A DNA stretch of 6,656 nt from Candidatus Peregrinibacteria bacterium (GCA_016186245.1 JACPLZ010000068.1:1-6656); one strand, 5' to 3'; shown: positions 1 through 6,656, counted from the first letter of the stretch. The notes: generated by a model not told the origin, from the sequence alone. Numbers and translations are program-made.

Positions 1-12
1 AACAAAAACAAA

Positions 13-2649
13 ATGAAAAAACGTTCTTTACTGATTGTTTTTATAGTTCTGGCGCTTGCTGCTGTTGCCGGTTATTTCCTGTATACCGGTGTATTTAAAG
101 AATCACTGGACGGTGCTGTAAGCGATGATGCCGCCAAAAATTTTAAAACTGATATTGTGGCTGCAACTTCCTACACTCTATTAGATCCTACAAATGTAAA
201 AATTGATTTATCCAAACATACGAGTTCCACTCCCACTTTGAATGCCGGAGAGGTGGTTTATTTTACCGCTGAAATGAATGGAACACTGCCTGCGAACGGT
301 TCCATTAAAAGGAATATGGAAACAAAATTCAGTACTGTCCGCGGAGATTTTTCCAGTCCGGCAAAAACAATAACCGCTTTTACCACGATAGGAAATAAAA
401 TTGCCAGTGAACTGTATTACACCGATGGGATGACTCCTGGCACAACTTATTATTTCTGTGTCCAATTTGGCATGAATAATGATAACAGTTATACGGGCTT
501 TGATGCCACCCAGCAGACAACCAGTTGTGTGCCTTCCAGCGATAGTTTCACCATAGCCGCTGTGGACGATCCTGCAGCATGTGCGACCGGATCGACATGT
601 TCTGTCGGCGATGGCAAGACAAAGTGCAAAGATGCTACCGCTGTAAAATGTGACAATGAAACTGCCACTGCTTTTACGTGTTCCGTTGCAGGGTCAACTT
701 GTACCCAGTATTGCGCGGTTGGTTCGACATGTTCTTCCGCATATGTATGTAAATCAGAAGGTGTGAAATGTGCAAATGCCGATGGTACGGCGACCTGCTA
801 TGCAAAAGGTACGGCCTGTCCGGTTGTTGCAACGACATCAAATTCTACAACAACCGATTCTTCTCCGGTAACGGATGTTACAGCTAATCCTGCGACTACT
901 TCGACTGAAACTAAAACTGAAACTCAAACTAAAACCGAAATCGAAAAGGCCGATGAGCCTGTAAAATTGTCCGAAGAAACAAAAGTTGGTATTGCGACTG
1001 AAGACTCTACAACTGTTGTGAACGATGGGGGTACATCTGAAAGTGCTGAGGAAAAGGAAGAGGTTGCCAGTCTTACGGCTGAAGTTGGTGATTATATAAA
1101 TAAACTTGAAAGGGAGCAGAAAAAATTTGGCGCCAGCGCTAAACTTGAAGAGGTGTTGAAGAATCTTCGTGACTTGAAGGGGCAGGACCGCAGGCTTTTG
1201 GGTGGAGCAAGGAAAGTTTCAGCGGTGTTGAGGGATGCGCGCGATGAGGCTGTGCAGGTTGTCCGTGAACGCAAAACCGAAGTCAAAAAAAATATGGTCA
1301 GCCAGGCGGTTACCAGGCTTGAAGAAAATGTGCAGAAAGTGAAAGAATCATCTGTACCGGCGGTTGTCGATGATAAAAAAGTGGCTTTAAAGGTTGCGGA
1401 TTTGCAGGCGACTGTAGTTAAAATCAAGCAGGCGCAGGAAAATGGAGATGAGGAGAAGGTTGCAAAATTGGTTGGCGATGCACAAAAAGGTCAGGATCAA
1501 TTATCCAAATGGTTGAAAACTGAAGGTGTGGAAATCCAGAGCGCGCCGGTTGCGGTGAGTGATATTCTTGTGCATGAAGACGAAAAGATTGCTGCGAAAA
1601 TGGAAAAACTTGCTTTTGGAACCGAGGTTATGTTCAACGAAAAGCTTCAGGAAACTGCGATTAAAGTTGCCGTGTTGTCTAACCGTTTTTCCGGAGATTT
1701 TGCAAGAAAAGTTGCGCTGGCGGTTGAAAATATTACCGCCGTGGCCGATCCTTCCAAGAGGGATGCTGTGACGGAAAGCAAAAAAACTATTCTTTCCGGT
1801 GTTGAGGAGGTTGAAAACATATTGAGAGGATCTGCTTTGAATTCTCTTCTGTCCAATAAAGTTAAAACTGTTTTGGAGCAGGCCGCTACCGTAAACTGGT
1901 GCGGAGACCAGGCTGAATTTGTGAAAAGCCGGGTTAATAATATAAAGAGCGCGATTAAAGCCGGCTATGCCGATGTAAATGAAATAGGAAAATTTGAAAT
2001 GGAAATTGCCGATGCCGCGAAAGAAAATGTGGAAGAATGTTATAAGAAAGGAATTAGTACTTTCCGTATGCCGTTGCATGAATGGTATGCGGCTGATGCA
2101 GAATGGAATGCCAAGAATGGTTTTGTTAAGGGATATTCCAATCCAAGCGGAAAATCAACTGGATATTTTGGCGAAGCTGATGCGGCTACGCGTGAGGAGG
2201 CTTTGGCCATGATGATGAGAATCTTTGGTGTGGCGGAGGGGGATAGGGCCAAGTTGCGACATAAAGTGTCTGGTGTGTCGTCATGGTCCACCGGATATGT
2301 GAATGGCGCAAAGGATGCGGGTGTTAAAATTGATTGGACAAAAGCGATGAATAAACCTATTTCCAGGATTGAAACTGCCGATATGATTGCGGAATTTTTG
2401 CTGGTGAAGGGGTTGATTAAAGAGTTGCCAAAGACGACATCATTTATCAATACCTATGCTGATAAAAATGTAATTCGCGGTTATAGCGCAAAGAGGAAGG
2501 GTGCGCTGGAACTGTTGACCGATTATGGAATTTTCCAGGGTCAGGGTGATGGCCGGTTTGCTGGAAACAGCAGCCTGCTGAGGTCTGAATTCGGAGCTTT
2601 AAACCGAAGAATTGTGGAAAACTTTATCGGTGATCCGGATGGAATTTAG
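13..2649 (+). CDS. Cell-surface protein with N-terminal membrane anchor, Cys-rich modules, helical stalk and three C-terminal SLH motifs
   Basis: This 878-residue protein is probably exported and bound to the cell envelope. Residues 1-4 are basic (MKKR) and about 5-28 are hydrophobic, giving a signal peptide or uncleaved anchor; an AVA-G site at 17-20 could be cleaved. Residues about 50-183 look like a beta-sandwich (fibronectin/Ig-like; note TPGTTYYFCV). Residues 190-269 hold 12 cysteines in two modules, about 270-345 are Ser/Thr/Glu-rich linker, and about 346-680 are charged and strongly helical, coiled-coil-like. Three SLH-like motifs follow (about 687-738, 754-799, 810-868), with TRAE-like boxes at T726-R-E-E, S784-R-I-E and L856-R-S-E. 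SLH domains in other bacteria bind secondary cell-wall polymer. The ATG at 13 is chosen because MKKR plus the hydrophobic run makes a normal export signal. No in-frame stop lies in the 12 bases upstream, and no Shine-Dalgarno is visible there. The exact function is unknown; a structural surface or S-layer-associated role is likely. Confidence 0.9.
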   Translation: MKKRSLLIVFIVLALAAVAGYFLYTGVFKESLDGAVSDDAAKNFKTDIVAATSYTLLDPTNVKIDLSKHTSSTPTLNAGEVVYFTAEMNGTLPANGSIKRNMETKFSTVRGDFSSPAKTITAFTTIGNKIASELYYTDGMTPGTTYYFCVQFGMNNDNSYTGFDATQQTTSCVPSSDSFTIAAVDDPAACATGSTCSVGDGKTKCKDATAVKCDNETATAFTCSVAGSTCTQYCAVGSTCSSAYVCKSEGVKCANADGTATCYAKGTACPVVATTSNSTTTDSSPVTDVTANPATTSTETKTETQTKTEIEKADEPVKLSEETKVGIATEDSTTVVNDGGTSESAEEKEEVASLTAEVGDYINKLEREQKKFGASAKLEEVLKNLRDLKGQDRRLLGGARKVSAVLRDARDEAVQVVRERKTEVKKNMVSQAVTRLEENVQKVKESSVPAVVDDKKVALKVADLQATVVKIKQAQENGDEEKVAKLVGDAQKGQDQLSKWLKTEGVEIQSAPVAVSDILVHEDEKIAAKMEKLAFGTEVMFNEKLQETAIKVAVLSNRFSGDFARKVALAVENITAVADPSKRDAVTESKKTILSGVEEVENILRGSALNSLLSNKVKTVLEQAATVNWCGDQAEFVKSRVNNIKSAIKAGYADVNEIGKFEMEIADAAKENVEECYKKGISTFRMPLHEWYAADAEWNAKNGFVKGYSNPSGKSTGYFGEADAATREEALAMMMRIFGVAEGDRAKLRHKVSGVSSWSTGYVNGAKDAGVKIDWTKAMNKPISRIETADMIAEFLLVKGLIKELPKTTSFINTYADKNVIRGYSAKRKGALELLTDYGIFQGQGDGRFAGNSSLLRSEFGALNRRIVENFIGDPDGI
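580..819 (+). repeat. Duplicated six-cysteine module within the surface protein
   Basis: Residues 190-230 and 234-269 each hold six cysteines with matching order. Spacings are C-x5-C-x8-C-x7-C-x9-C-x6-C in the first and C-x5-C-x5-C-x6-C-x8-C-x6-C in the second. The phrase GSTC occurs at 193-196, 227-230 and 237-240, with GTAC at 266-269. At DNA level the 12-mer TCGACATGTTCT is exactly repeated at 592-603 and 724-735, which supports internal duplication. The cysteines are probably disulfide-bonded outside the cell. No named domain family was recognised. Confidence 0.7.
904..945 (+). repeat. Degenerate hexanucleotide tandem repeat encoding Thr-Glu/Lys/Gln dipeptides
   Basis: Seven consecutive in-frame hexamers follow the pattern ACT-GAA / ACT-AAA / ACT-CAA, ending in ACC-GAA and ATC-GAA. 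They encode a Thr-x run (x = Glu, Lys or Gln) at residues 298-311, inside the Ser/Thr-rich linker. It resembles a low-complexity spacer that can change length by slippage. Confidence 0.65.
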
Positions 2650-2664
2650 GGAAATATGGGAAAG

Positions 2665-2689
2665 GATTTTTTTGCGGAGCAAAAAAATC
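2665..2689. other. AT-rich perfect hairpin between convergent surface-protein gene and tRNA genes
   Basis: An 11-bp perfect stem (2665-2675 with 2679-2689) closes a three-base loop. The T7 run lies in the left arm and the A7 run in the right arm, so on neither strand does a U-run follow the stem. It is therefore not a textbook intrinsic terminator. It lies 15 bases after the stop codon of the surface-protein gene and directly touches the CCA end of tRNA-Ile. It may end the + transcript or mark the 3' trailer of the tRNA transcript. Confidence 0.45.
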
Positions 2690-2766
2690 TGGTGGGCGGG
2701 GGAGGAGTTGAACCTCCGACCTCGTCATTATCAGTGACGCGCTCTAACCACCTGAGCTACCCGCCC
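2690..2766 (-). tRNA. tRNA-Ile (anticodon GAT)
   Basis: On the minus strand a full cloverleaf can be read. The acceptor stem GGGCGGG pairs with CCCGCCC, the D arm is GCTC/GAGC, and the anticodon stem is CGTCA/TGACG with loop CTGATAA, so the anticodon is GAT. The variable loop is AGGTC and the T arm is GGAGG-TTCAACT-CCTCC. The discriminator base is A (2693) and CCA is encoded (2692-2690). It is the second of two tRNAs, six bases downstream of tRNA-Ala, so both probably come from one precursor. In most bacteria tRNA-Ile(GAT) lies between 16S and 23S rRNA, ahead of tRNA-Ala; here it is outside the rRNA and the order is reversed. Confidence 0.97.
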
Positions 2767-2772
2767 TCAATA

Positions 2773-2848
2773 TGGTGGAGCTGAGGGGGCTCGAACCCCT
2801 CGCCTCCGCGGTGCAAACGCGGCGCTCTACCAAATGAGCTACAGCCCC
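2773..2848 (-). tRNA. tRNA-Ala (anticodon TGC)
   Basis: On the minus strand the acceptor stem GGGGCTG pairs with CAGCTCC and contains the G3-U70 wobble that identifies alanine tRNA. The D arm is GCTC/GAGC. The anticodon stem CCGCG/CGCGG carries the loop TTTGCAC, so the anticodon is TGC. The T arm is AGGGG-TTCGAGC-CCCCT, the discriminator is A and CCA is encoded (2775-2773). It precedes tRNA-Ile in transcription order. About 18 bases separate its 5' end from the stem of the terminator that follows the membrane-protein gene. The pair therefore depends either on read-through or on a promoter near that terminator. Confidence 0.97.
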
Positions 2849-2851
2849 ACG

Positions 2852-2898
2852 TAAAAATACAATAAAACCAGCGATGGCATATTAAGTAAATCGCTGGT
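2852..2898 (-). terminator. Rho-independent terminator of the DUF4153 gene
   Basis: Reading the minus strand, ACCAGCGA (2898-2891) pairs perfectly with TCGCTGGT (2874-2867) across a 16-base loop. A T-rich tail, TTTATTGTATTTTT, follows (2865-2852). The stem begins 11 bases after the TAA stop codon of the membrane-protein gene. The long loop makes it weaker than ideal, so some read-through into the tRNA genes is possible. Confidence 0.75.
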
Positions 2899-2909
2899 CA
2901 TTTGCAAAT

Positions 2910-4748
2910 TTATTTTACTTTTATCAACATTCGTCCTTCGATGTTTTGGATAGCGATGGTTTTGTCTGTTTCTTTCGCGTTTATGTAACGGATTAAAAGT
3001 TTGATTTTGAAATCTGAATTTTCGTTTTCGGTGATTAATTCTTCCTGATCCAGGTATGTGCTTCCCCAGCTGAGAGATTTGTTTTTGACCAGTTCTGTTA
3101 CCAATTTCCCGATGTCGAAAGTTATTGGTTCAGCCGGTTTACTTTCTTCATAAACTGTAAAAATATTATTTTGCAGTGATGTACGGAAGCTGTTTGTATC
3201 AAATATAGTGAGGTACGATGTATCTTCTTTTCCATATATAGAGATATAGAATCCTGCGATGTAGTCGTATCCCGATACTTTTATATTGTCCATGTCTTTG
3301 TTTTTGTATTGGATCTGTAGGTTATATTCAGAAGCTGGATGGTAGTCATAATAATAATCATTAACCCCAAATATTTGCAGTATCTTGTTTTCCTGCTCCC
3401 AGACATCCAATTCCTTAAAATTTTCTGGAAGTTTTTTTGTATCGATTAACGGTGTGAGCTTTTCAGTACCATGATTTTGCACAAGATAGGAAAGGATTGA
3501 CCGAAGCTGGTATTTTTTTGTTTCCGGCAGAGGTAACTTATCTTCGAGTAAACTTTCCAGCCTCTTAAGCTGATCCGCTTCGGAGATATTAAAGCTGCTC
3601 CATGGTCCAAAAAGTGAAAGGACTATAATGATTGTGACGGACACAGGTATGTATTTTAGATTCTGTTTTTTGCTGAACAGGAAATAAAAAGCCATTCCTA
3701 TCAGCCAGAGTCCCAGCAATACTATGTAATAGCGGTTTTCGGTGATGCCGTAGTCGGAAATTCTTAAATAAATTGCTGTGAATAGCATTGCTATCTGTGG
3801 AAGCAGCAGAATATAAAATGTTTTTTGCGCTTTTTTAATCCAGCTGAATTCTTTTTCAAAAGGATAAAGAATGATATGCGTGATCATGCCGGCAATTGCA
3901 AAGCCTATTACCAGGCCGCTGACAATGCCCTGCGGCCATTCCTGGGTGATAAGAATTTTGCCGGCGTAGATGTACAGAATAATGGCAAAAACAAATAATA
4001 GTGGTATGAGAATATATTGTCCGAATATTCTTATGAACTTGGAAATTTTGCTTTGTTTGTCGATGTTTTCAACTGCTTTGGAGAAATTTCCCAAAAATAT
4101 CCATGGGCCGAAAATTGAGGCAATAATTATCCATGCGTCCAAATAAATATCTTCGTTGAAATTTTGGATTTCGAAAAGTTCGTCGATGCTGAAAAGAATC
4201 AGCGCGATTCCGCCAAAAAGGACTGCCGCAAAAAATAGCGCGAGGGCTAAATTTTTGATGAGATATTTGTTGTATTTCCAGAAATTCAGGATTGTGTCTG
4301 ATTTGAAAAATGGCAGGAATGTTAAGGTGAGGAAGGCGCTTGATATAAGCAAAATGGCTGTTAAGCTTTCCGTGCCGAGCCAAAATGTGTTTTGTTGCGG
4401 TGTTACAAAAAAGTAGAAGCAGGCGGCCAATCCTACTGCAATCAATTTCAAAATGGTTGTTTTTGCCACGCCCAATTTATTTTTATCGCTGCTGATCTGG
4501 ATGCCTGCTAAAAGTGGTATTGAAAATATAAGCGTTAAAATGATATTCCAGTAAGTACTGCGCTCTTCTTTTGTAAGAAAAAACCGTGTTTCGTAGTTAT
4601 TGTCATACTGGTCGGCGTAGTAATATTCCGCTTCTGTCAAAGTAACTCCAGCAATTGCAATGATAATTCCCGCGATGATTGTTAACGGAAATTTAATGAA
4701 AGTTTTTTTGGCTTCCTGGAATAGGGTTGTTACCGATTGGAAGTTCAT
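2910..4748 (-). CDS. DUF4153-family polytopic membrane protein
   Basis: This 612-residue protein has about eleven hydrophobic segments (roughly 18-38, 66-84, 98-116, 128-146, 165-187, 204-221, 243-262, 274-295, 311-329, 339-358, 366-383), followed by a mostly polar C-terminal part from 384 to 612. The stretches QYILIPLLFVFAIILYIYAGKIL (about 244-266), RISDYGITENRYYIVLLGLWL (about 329-349) and LSLFGPWSSFNIS (about 377-389) match my memory of the DUF4153 family. That family is widespread in bacteria and its biochemical role is unknown. The C-terminal part is Tyr/Asn/Lys-rich and would face one side of the membrane. The ATG is at 4748-4746. No Shine-Dalgarno is present, but a near-consensus promoter lies just upstream, giving a leader of roughly 20 bases. 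The gene appears monocistronic, with a terminator 11 bases after the stop. Confidence 0.85.
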   Translation of the reverse strand: MNFQSVTTLFQEAKKTFIKFPLTIIAGIIIAIAGVTLTEAEYYYADQYDNNYETRFFLTKEERSTYWNIILTLIFSIPLLAGIQISSDKNKLGVAKTTILKLIAVGLAACFYFFVTPQQNTFWLGTESLTAILLISSAFLTLTFLPFFKSDTILNFWKYNKYLIKNLALALFFAAVLFGGIALILFSIDELFEIQNFNEDIYLDAWIIIASIFGPWIFLGNFSKAVENIDKQSKISKFIRIFGQYILIPLLFVFAIILYIYAGKILITQEWPQGIVSGLVIGFAIAGMITHIILYPFEKEFSWIKKAQKTFYILLLPQIAMLFTAIYLRISDYGITENRYYIVLLGLWLIGMAFYFLFSKKQNLKYIPVSVTIIIVLSLFGPWSSFNISEADQLKRLESLLEDKLPLPETKKYQLRSILSYLVQNHGTEKLTPLIDTKKLPENFKELDVWEQENKILQIFGVNDYYYDYHPASEYNLQIQYKNKDMDNIKVSGYDYIAGFYISIYGKEDTSYLTIFDTNSFRTSLQNNIFTVYEESKPAEPITFDIGKLVTELVKNKSLSWGSTYLDQEELITENENSDFKIKLLIRYINAKETDKTIAIQNIEGRMLIKVK

Positions 4749-4774
4749 GCAGTTATTGTTAAATGTACGCTGTG

Positions 4775-4803
4775 ATTATGGTAAGCGGGTTTGTTTATGT
4801 CAA
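4775..4803 (-). promoter_or_regulatory. Sigma70-type promoter for the DUF4153 gene
   Basis: On the minus strand a perfect -35 TTGACA (4803-4798), a 17-base spacer and a -10 CATAAT (4780-4775, five of six bases match) precede the start codon. Transcription should begin near 4768, about 20 bases before the ATG at 4748. The predicted leader contains no GGAGG-like site. Confidence 0.75.
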
Positions 4804-4818
4804 AGTTTTTGATAGAAT
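4791..4818 (+). promoter_or_regulatory. Weaker divergent promoter for the 78-residue gene
   Basis: A TTGTTT element (4791-4796, three of six bases match), a 16-base spacer and TAGAAT (4813-4818, five of six match) precede the gene at 4829. The expected start point near 4825 would leave only about four bases before the ATG, so the mRNA would be almost leaderless. The element overlaps the opposing promoter of the membrane-protein gene, so the two may compete. Confidence 0.4.
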
Positions 4819-4828
4819 ATGACTTGAT

Positions 4829-5065
4829 ATGGATAGATTTTTAGCAGTTATTATAGGTTGGCCTGCGGCGTTTCTCATTATAAAGTATAGACTGGATATA
4901 AAGCATATTATTGGCGAAGTTGGGTTCGCGGAGAAAATTCTTGGTCCTGGCGGAACTTTTACTTTGATTGTAATTGTTGCGGTTTTAATTTTTGTTGGAA
5001 CTTTGATGTATGCTTTGGGAACATTGCAGGGCCTGATACAGGTGATTTTCGGCAGATTCTTCTAG
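4829..5065 (+). CDS. Small two-helix membrane protein, uncharacterised
   Basis: The 78-residue protein has two hydrophobic segments, at about residues 4-19 and 43-66. A short polar stretch containing a GPGG turn (39-42) joins them, and a Leu/Gln/Phe-rich tail follows. Its N-terminus has one acidic and one basic residue before the first helix. I do not recognise a named family; small two-helix proteins of this kind are common among hypothetical proteins in Patescibacteria, by recollection only. The start follows a TAGAAT-type -10 element, with no Shine-Dalgarno. The stop codon TAG is 14 bases before the -35 element of the rRNA promoter, and no terminator separates them. Transcription of this gene could therefore run into the 23S leader. 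Confidence 0.7.
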   Translation: MDRFLAVIIGWPAAFLIIKYRLDIKHIIGEVGFAEKILGPGGTFTLIVIVAVLIFVGTLMYALGTLQGLIQVIFGRFF

Positions 5066-5079
5066 AAAGAAAAAATCTG

Positions 5080-5108
5080 TTGACTTCAGATAAGTGCCTA
5101 CCTATAAT
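5080..5108 (+). promoter_or_regulatory. Strong sigma70-type promoter for the 23S rRNA transcript
   Basis: TTGACT (5080-5085), a 17-base spacer and a perfect TATAAT (5103-5108) form one of the best promoter matches in the window. An A-rich stretch just upstream (5066-5076) resembles an UP element. Transcription should start around 5112-5116, giving a leader of roughly 220 bases before the mature 23S end. Its strength and position suggest it drives 23S independently of any 16S gene. Confidence 0.85.
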
Positions 5109-5122
5109 CAGTGGGCTTTTAG

Positions 5123-5146
5123 TTCGTAAATGAAAATTTTTACGGA
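5123..5146 (+). other. Leader hairpin I upstream of 23S
   Basis: TTCGTAAA (5123-5130) pairs with TTTACGGA (5139-5146), giving eight base pairs including one G-U, around the loop TGAAAATT. It lies close to the predicted 5' end of the transcript and overlaps the ATG of a possible short leader ORF at 5130. Confidence 0.4.
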
Positions 5147-5192
5147 AATTATGATCAAAAACAGCTACATACTCTCGAGGTTAAAGACCTAG
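5130..5192 (+). CDS. Possible 20-codon leader peptide ahead of the terminator
   Basis: An ATG at 5130 opens 20 codons ending in TAG at 5190-5192, within the transcript from the 5080-5108 promoter. There is also an internal ATG at 5151, preceded by GGAAATT. The peptide has no run of a single regulatory amino acid, and no good Shine-Dalgarno precedes the first ATG. It is listed because its last codons cover the arm 5165-5176, which could pair with the terminator below; translation would then influence folding. It may well be a chance ORF. Confidence 0.15.
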   Translation: MKIFTEIMIKNSYILSRLKT

Positions 5193-5230
5193 GATTTATT
5201 TAGAACGGCTTTAGCTTTGAGGGTGTGTAG
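5165..5230 (+). promoter_or_regulatory. Candidate antiterminator pairing in the 23S leader
   Basis: CTACATACTCTC (5165-5176) is complementary over all 12 positions, with two G-U pairs, to GAGGGTGTGTAG (5219-5230). The second segment contains the whole left arm of the downstream terminator. The two structures cannot form at once, so this resembles the switch of a transcription attenuator. A small hairpin (AGGT/ACCT, 5178-5190) fits inside the loop. What signal would choose between the forms is not visible. Confidence 0.45.
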
Positions 5231-5248
5231 AAGATACACGCCCTTTTT
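5221..5248 (+). terminator. Intrinsic terminator between the rRNA promoter and 23S
   Basis: GGGTGTGTA (5221-5229) pairs with TACACGCCC (5235-5243) over nine base pairs with one G-U, closing the loop GAAGA. It is followed at once by TTTTT (5244-5248). This has textbook terminator form, yet it lies after the strong promoter and about 85 bases before the 23S 5' end. It either ends a short leader RNA or is overridden by antitermination. Confidence 0.7.
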
Positions 5249-5260
5249 GTTCCTTGAAAA
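5248..5260 (+). promoter_or_regulatory. boxA-like rRNA antitermination element
   Basis: TGTTCCTTGAAAA differs at one position from the Bacillus-type rRNA boxA TGTTCTTTGAAAA, recalled from memory. In rRNA transcripts boxA recruits NusB/S10 to keep polymerase from terminating early. Here it begins in the last T of the terminator run and precedes 23S by about 73 bases. This supports the view that the leader belongs to the rRNA transcript. Confidence 0.6.
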
Positions 5261-5288
5261 TCAGTGAGTAATGTAATTAATTTTTTTT

Positions 5289-5314
5289 ACCAATTACTAG
5301 TTGAAGTAATTGGT
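5289..5314 (+). other. Perfect hairpin just upstream of mature 23S end
   Basis: ACCAATTACT (5289-5298) pairs perfectly with AGTAATTGGT (5305-5314) across the six-base loop AGTTGA. It begins after an eight-T run and ends 18 bases before the predicted 23S 5' end. No U-run follows, so it is not a terminator in the + direction. It could guide leader folding or 5' processing of pre-23S RNA. Confidence 0.5.
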
Positions 5315-5332
5315 TCTCTGTAATTTTACTGA

Positions 5333-6656
<1,324 letters not shown>

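Noticed and set aside
1092..2450. Several minus- and plus-strand ORFs overlapping the surface-protein gene (for example 1501-2079 and 2040-2450)
   Set aside because: They lie in other frames of a long gene with clear domain structure and show Phe/Ser- or Cys-rich composition typical of shadow frames.
13..4748. Recoding of TGA as glycine, as in some Patescibacteria lineages
   Set aside because: The two long genes have no in-frame TGA over nearly 1,500 codons and use GGN for glycine, so the standard code fits.
5053..5079. CAGATT/AATCTG inverted repeat at the end of the 78-residue gene as its terminator
   Set aside because: Only six base pairs, a long loop and no U-run; it also overlaps the upstream edge of the rRNA promoter.
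5289..5314. Hairpin before 23S as a second terminator
   Set aside because: The T-run precedes the stem and no T-run follows in the + direction, so it lacks terminator form.

Overview
The window looks like a piece of a bacterial chromosome with compact, low-to-moderate GC. It carries three protein genes, two tRNA genes and the 5' part of a 23S rRNA gene. The standard genetic code fits: the two long genes (878 and 612 codons) have no in-frame TGA, and all three proteins end in TAG or TAA. Several traits together suggest a Patescibacteria (Candidate Phyla Radiation) type organism. These are a 23S gene not preceded by 16S, an insertion inside the 23S gene, S-layer homology (SLH) domains, a DUF4153-like membrane protein, and start codons without Shine-Dalgarno sites. 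This placement is an inference; no single feature proves it.

Layout. Positions 13-2649 (+) encode a large surface protein with an N-terminal membrane segment, a beta-sandwich-like domain, two six-cysteine modules, a Thr/Glu-rich linker, a long charged helical region and three C-terminal SLH motifs. Positions 2690-2848 (-) hold tRNA-Ala(TGC) and tRNA-Ile(GAT), both with encoded CCA. They face the surface-protein gene and lie behind a rho-independent terminator. Positions 2910-4748 (-) encode a polytopic DUF4153-family membrane protein. Positions 4749-4828 form a short divergent promoter region. Positions 4829-5065 (+) encode a 78-residue protein with two membrane segments. Positions 5066-5332 contain no large gene but are dense in signals: a near-consensus promoter, hairpins, a terminator with an upstream sequence that could act as antiterminator, and a boxA-like element. 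From about 5333 to the right edge is the 5' portion of 23S rRNA, interrupted at 5561-5688 by a 128-nt self-complementary insertion.

How it fits together. The 23S gene appears to be transcribed on its own from the promoter at 5080-5108. The tRNA-Ile/tRNA-Ala pair that usually sits between 16S and 23S is instead about 2.5 kb away, on the opposite strand and in reversed order. The rRNA operon of this organism therefore seems to be broken up. The most unusual parts of the window are the 23S leader, which could form mutually exclusive terminator and antiterminator structures, and the rod-like insertion in domain I of the rRNA. The protein genes appear to be cell-envelope genes unrelated to the rRNA.
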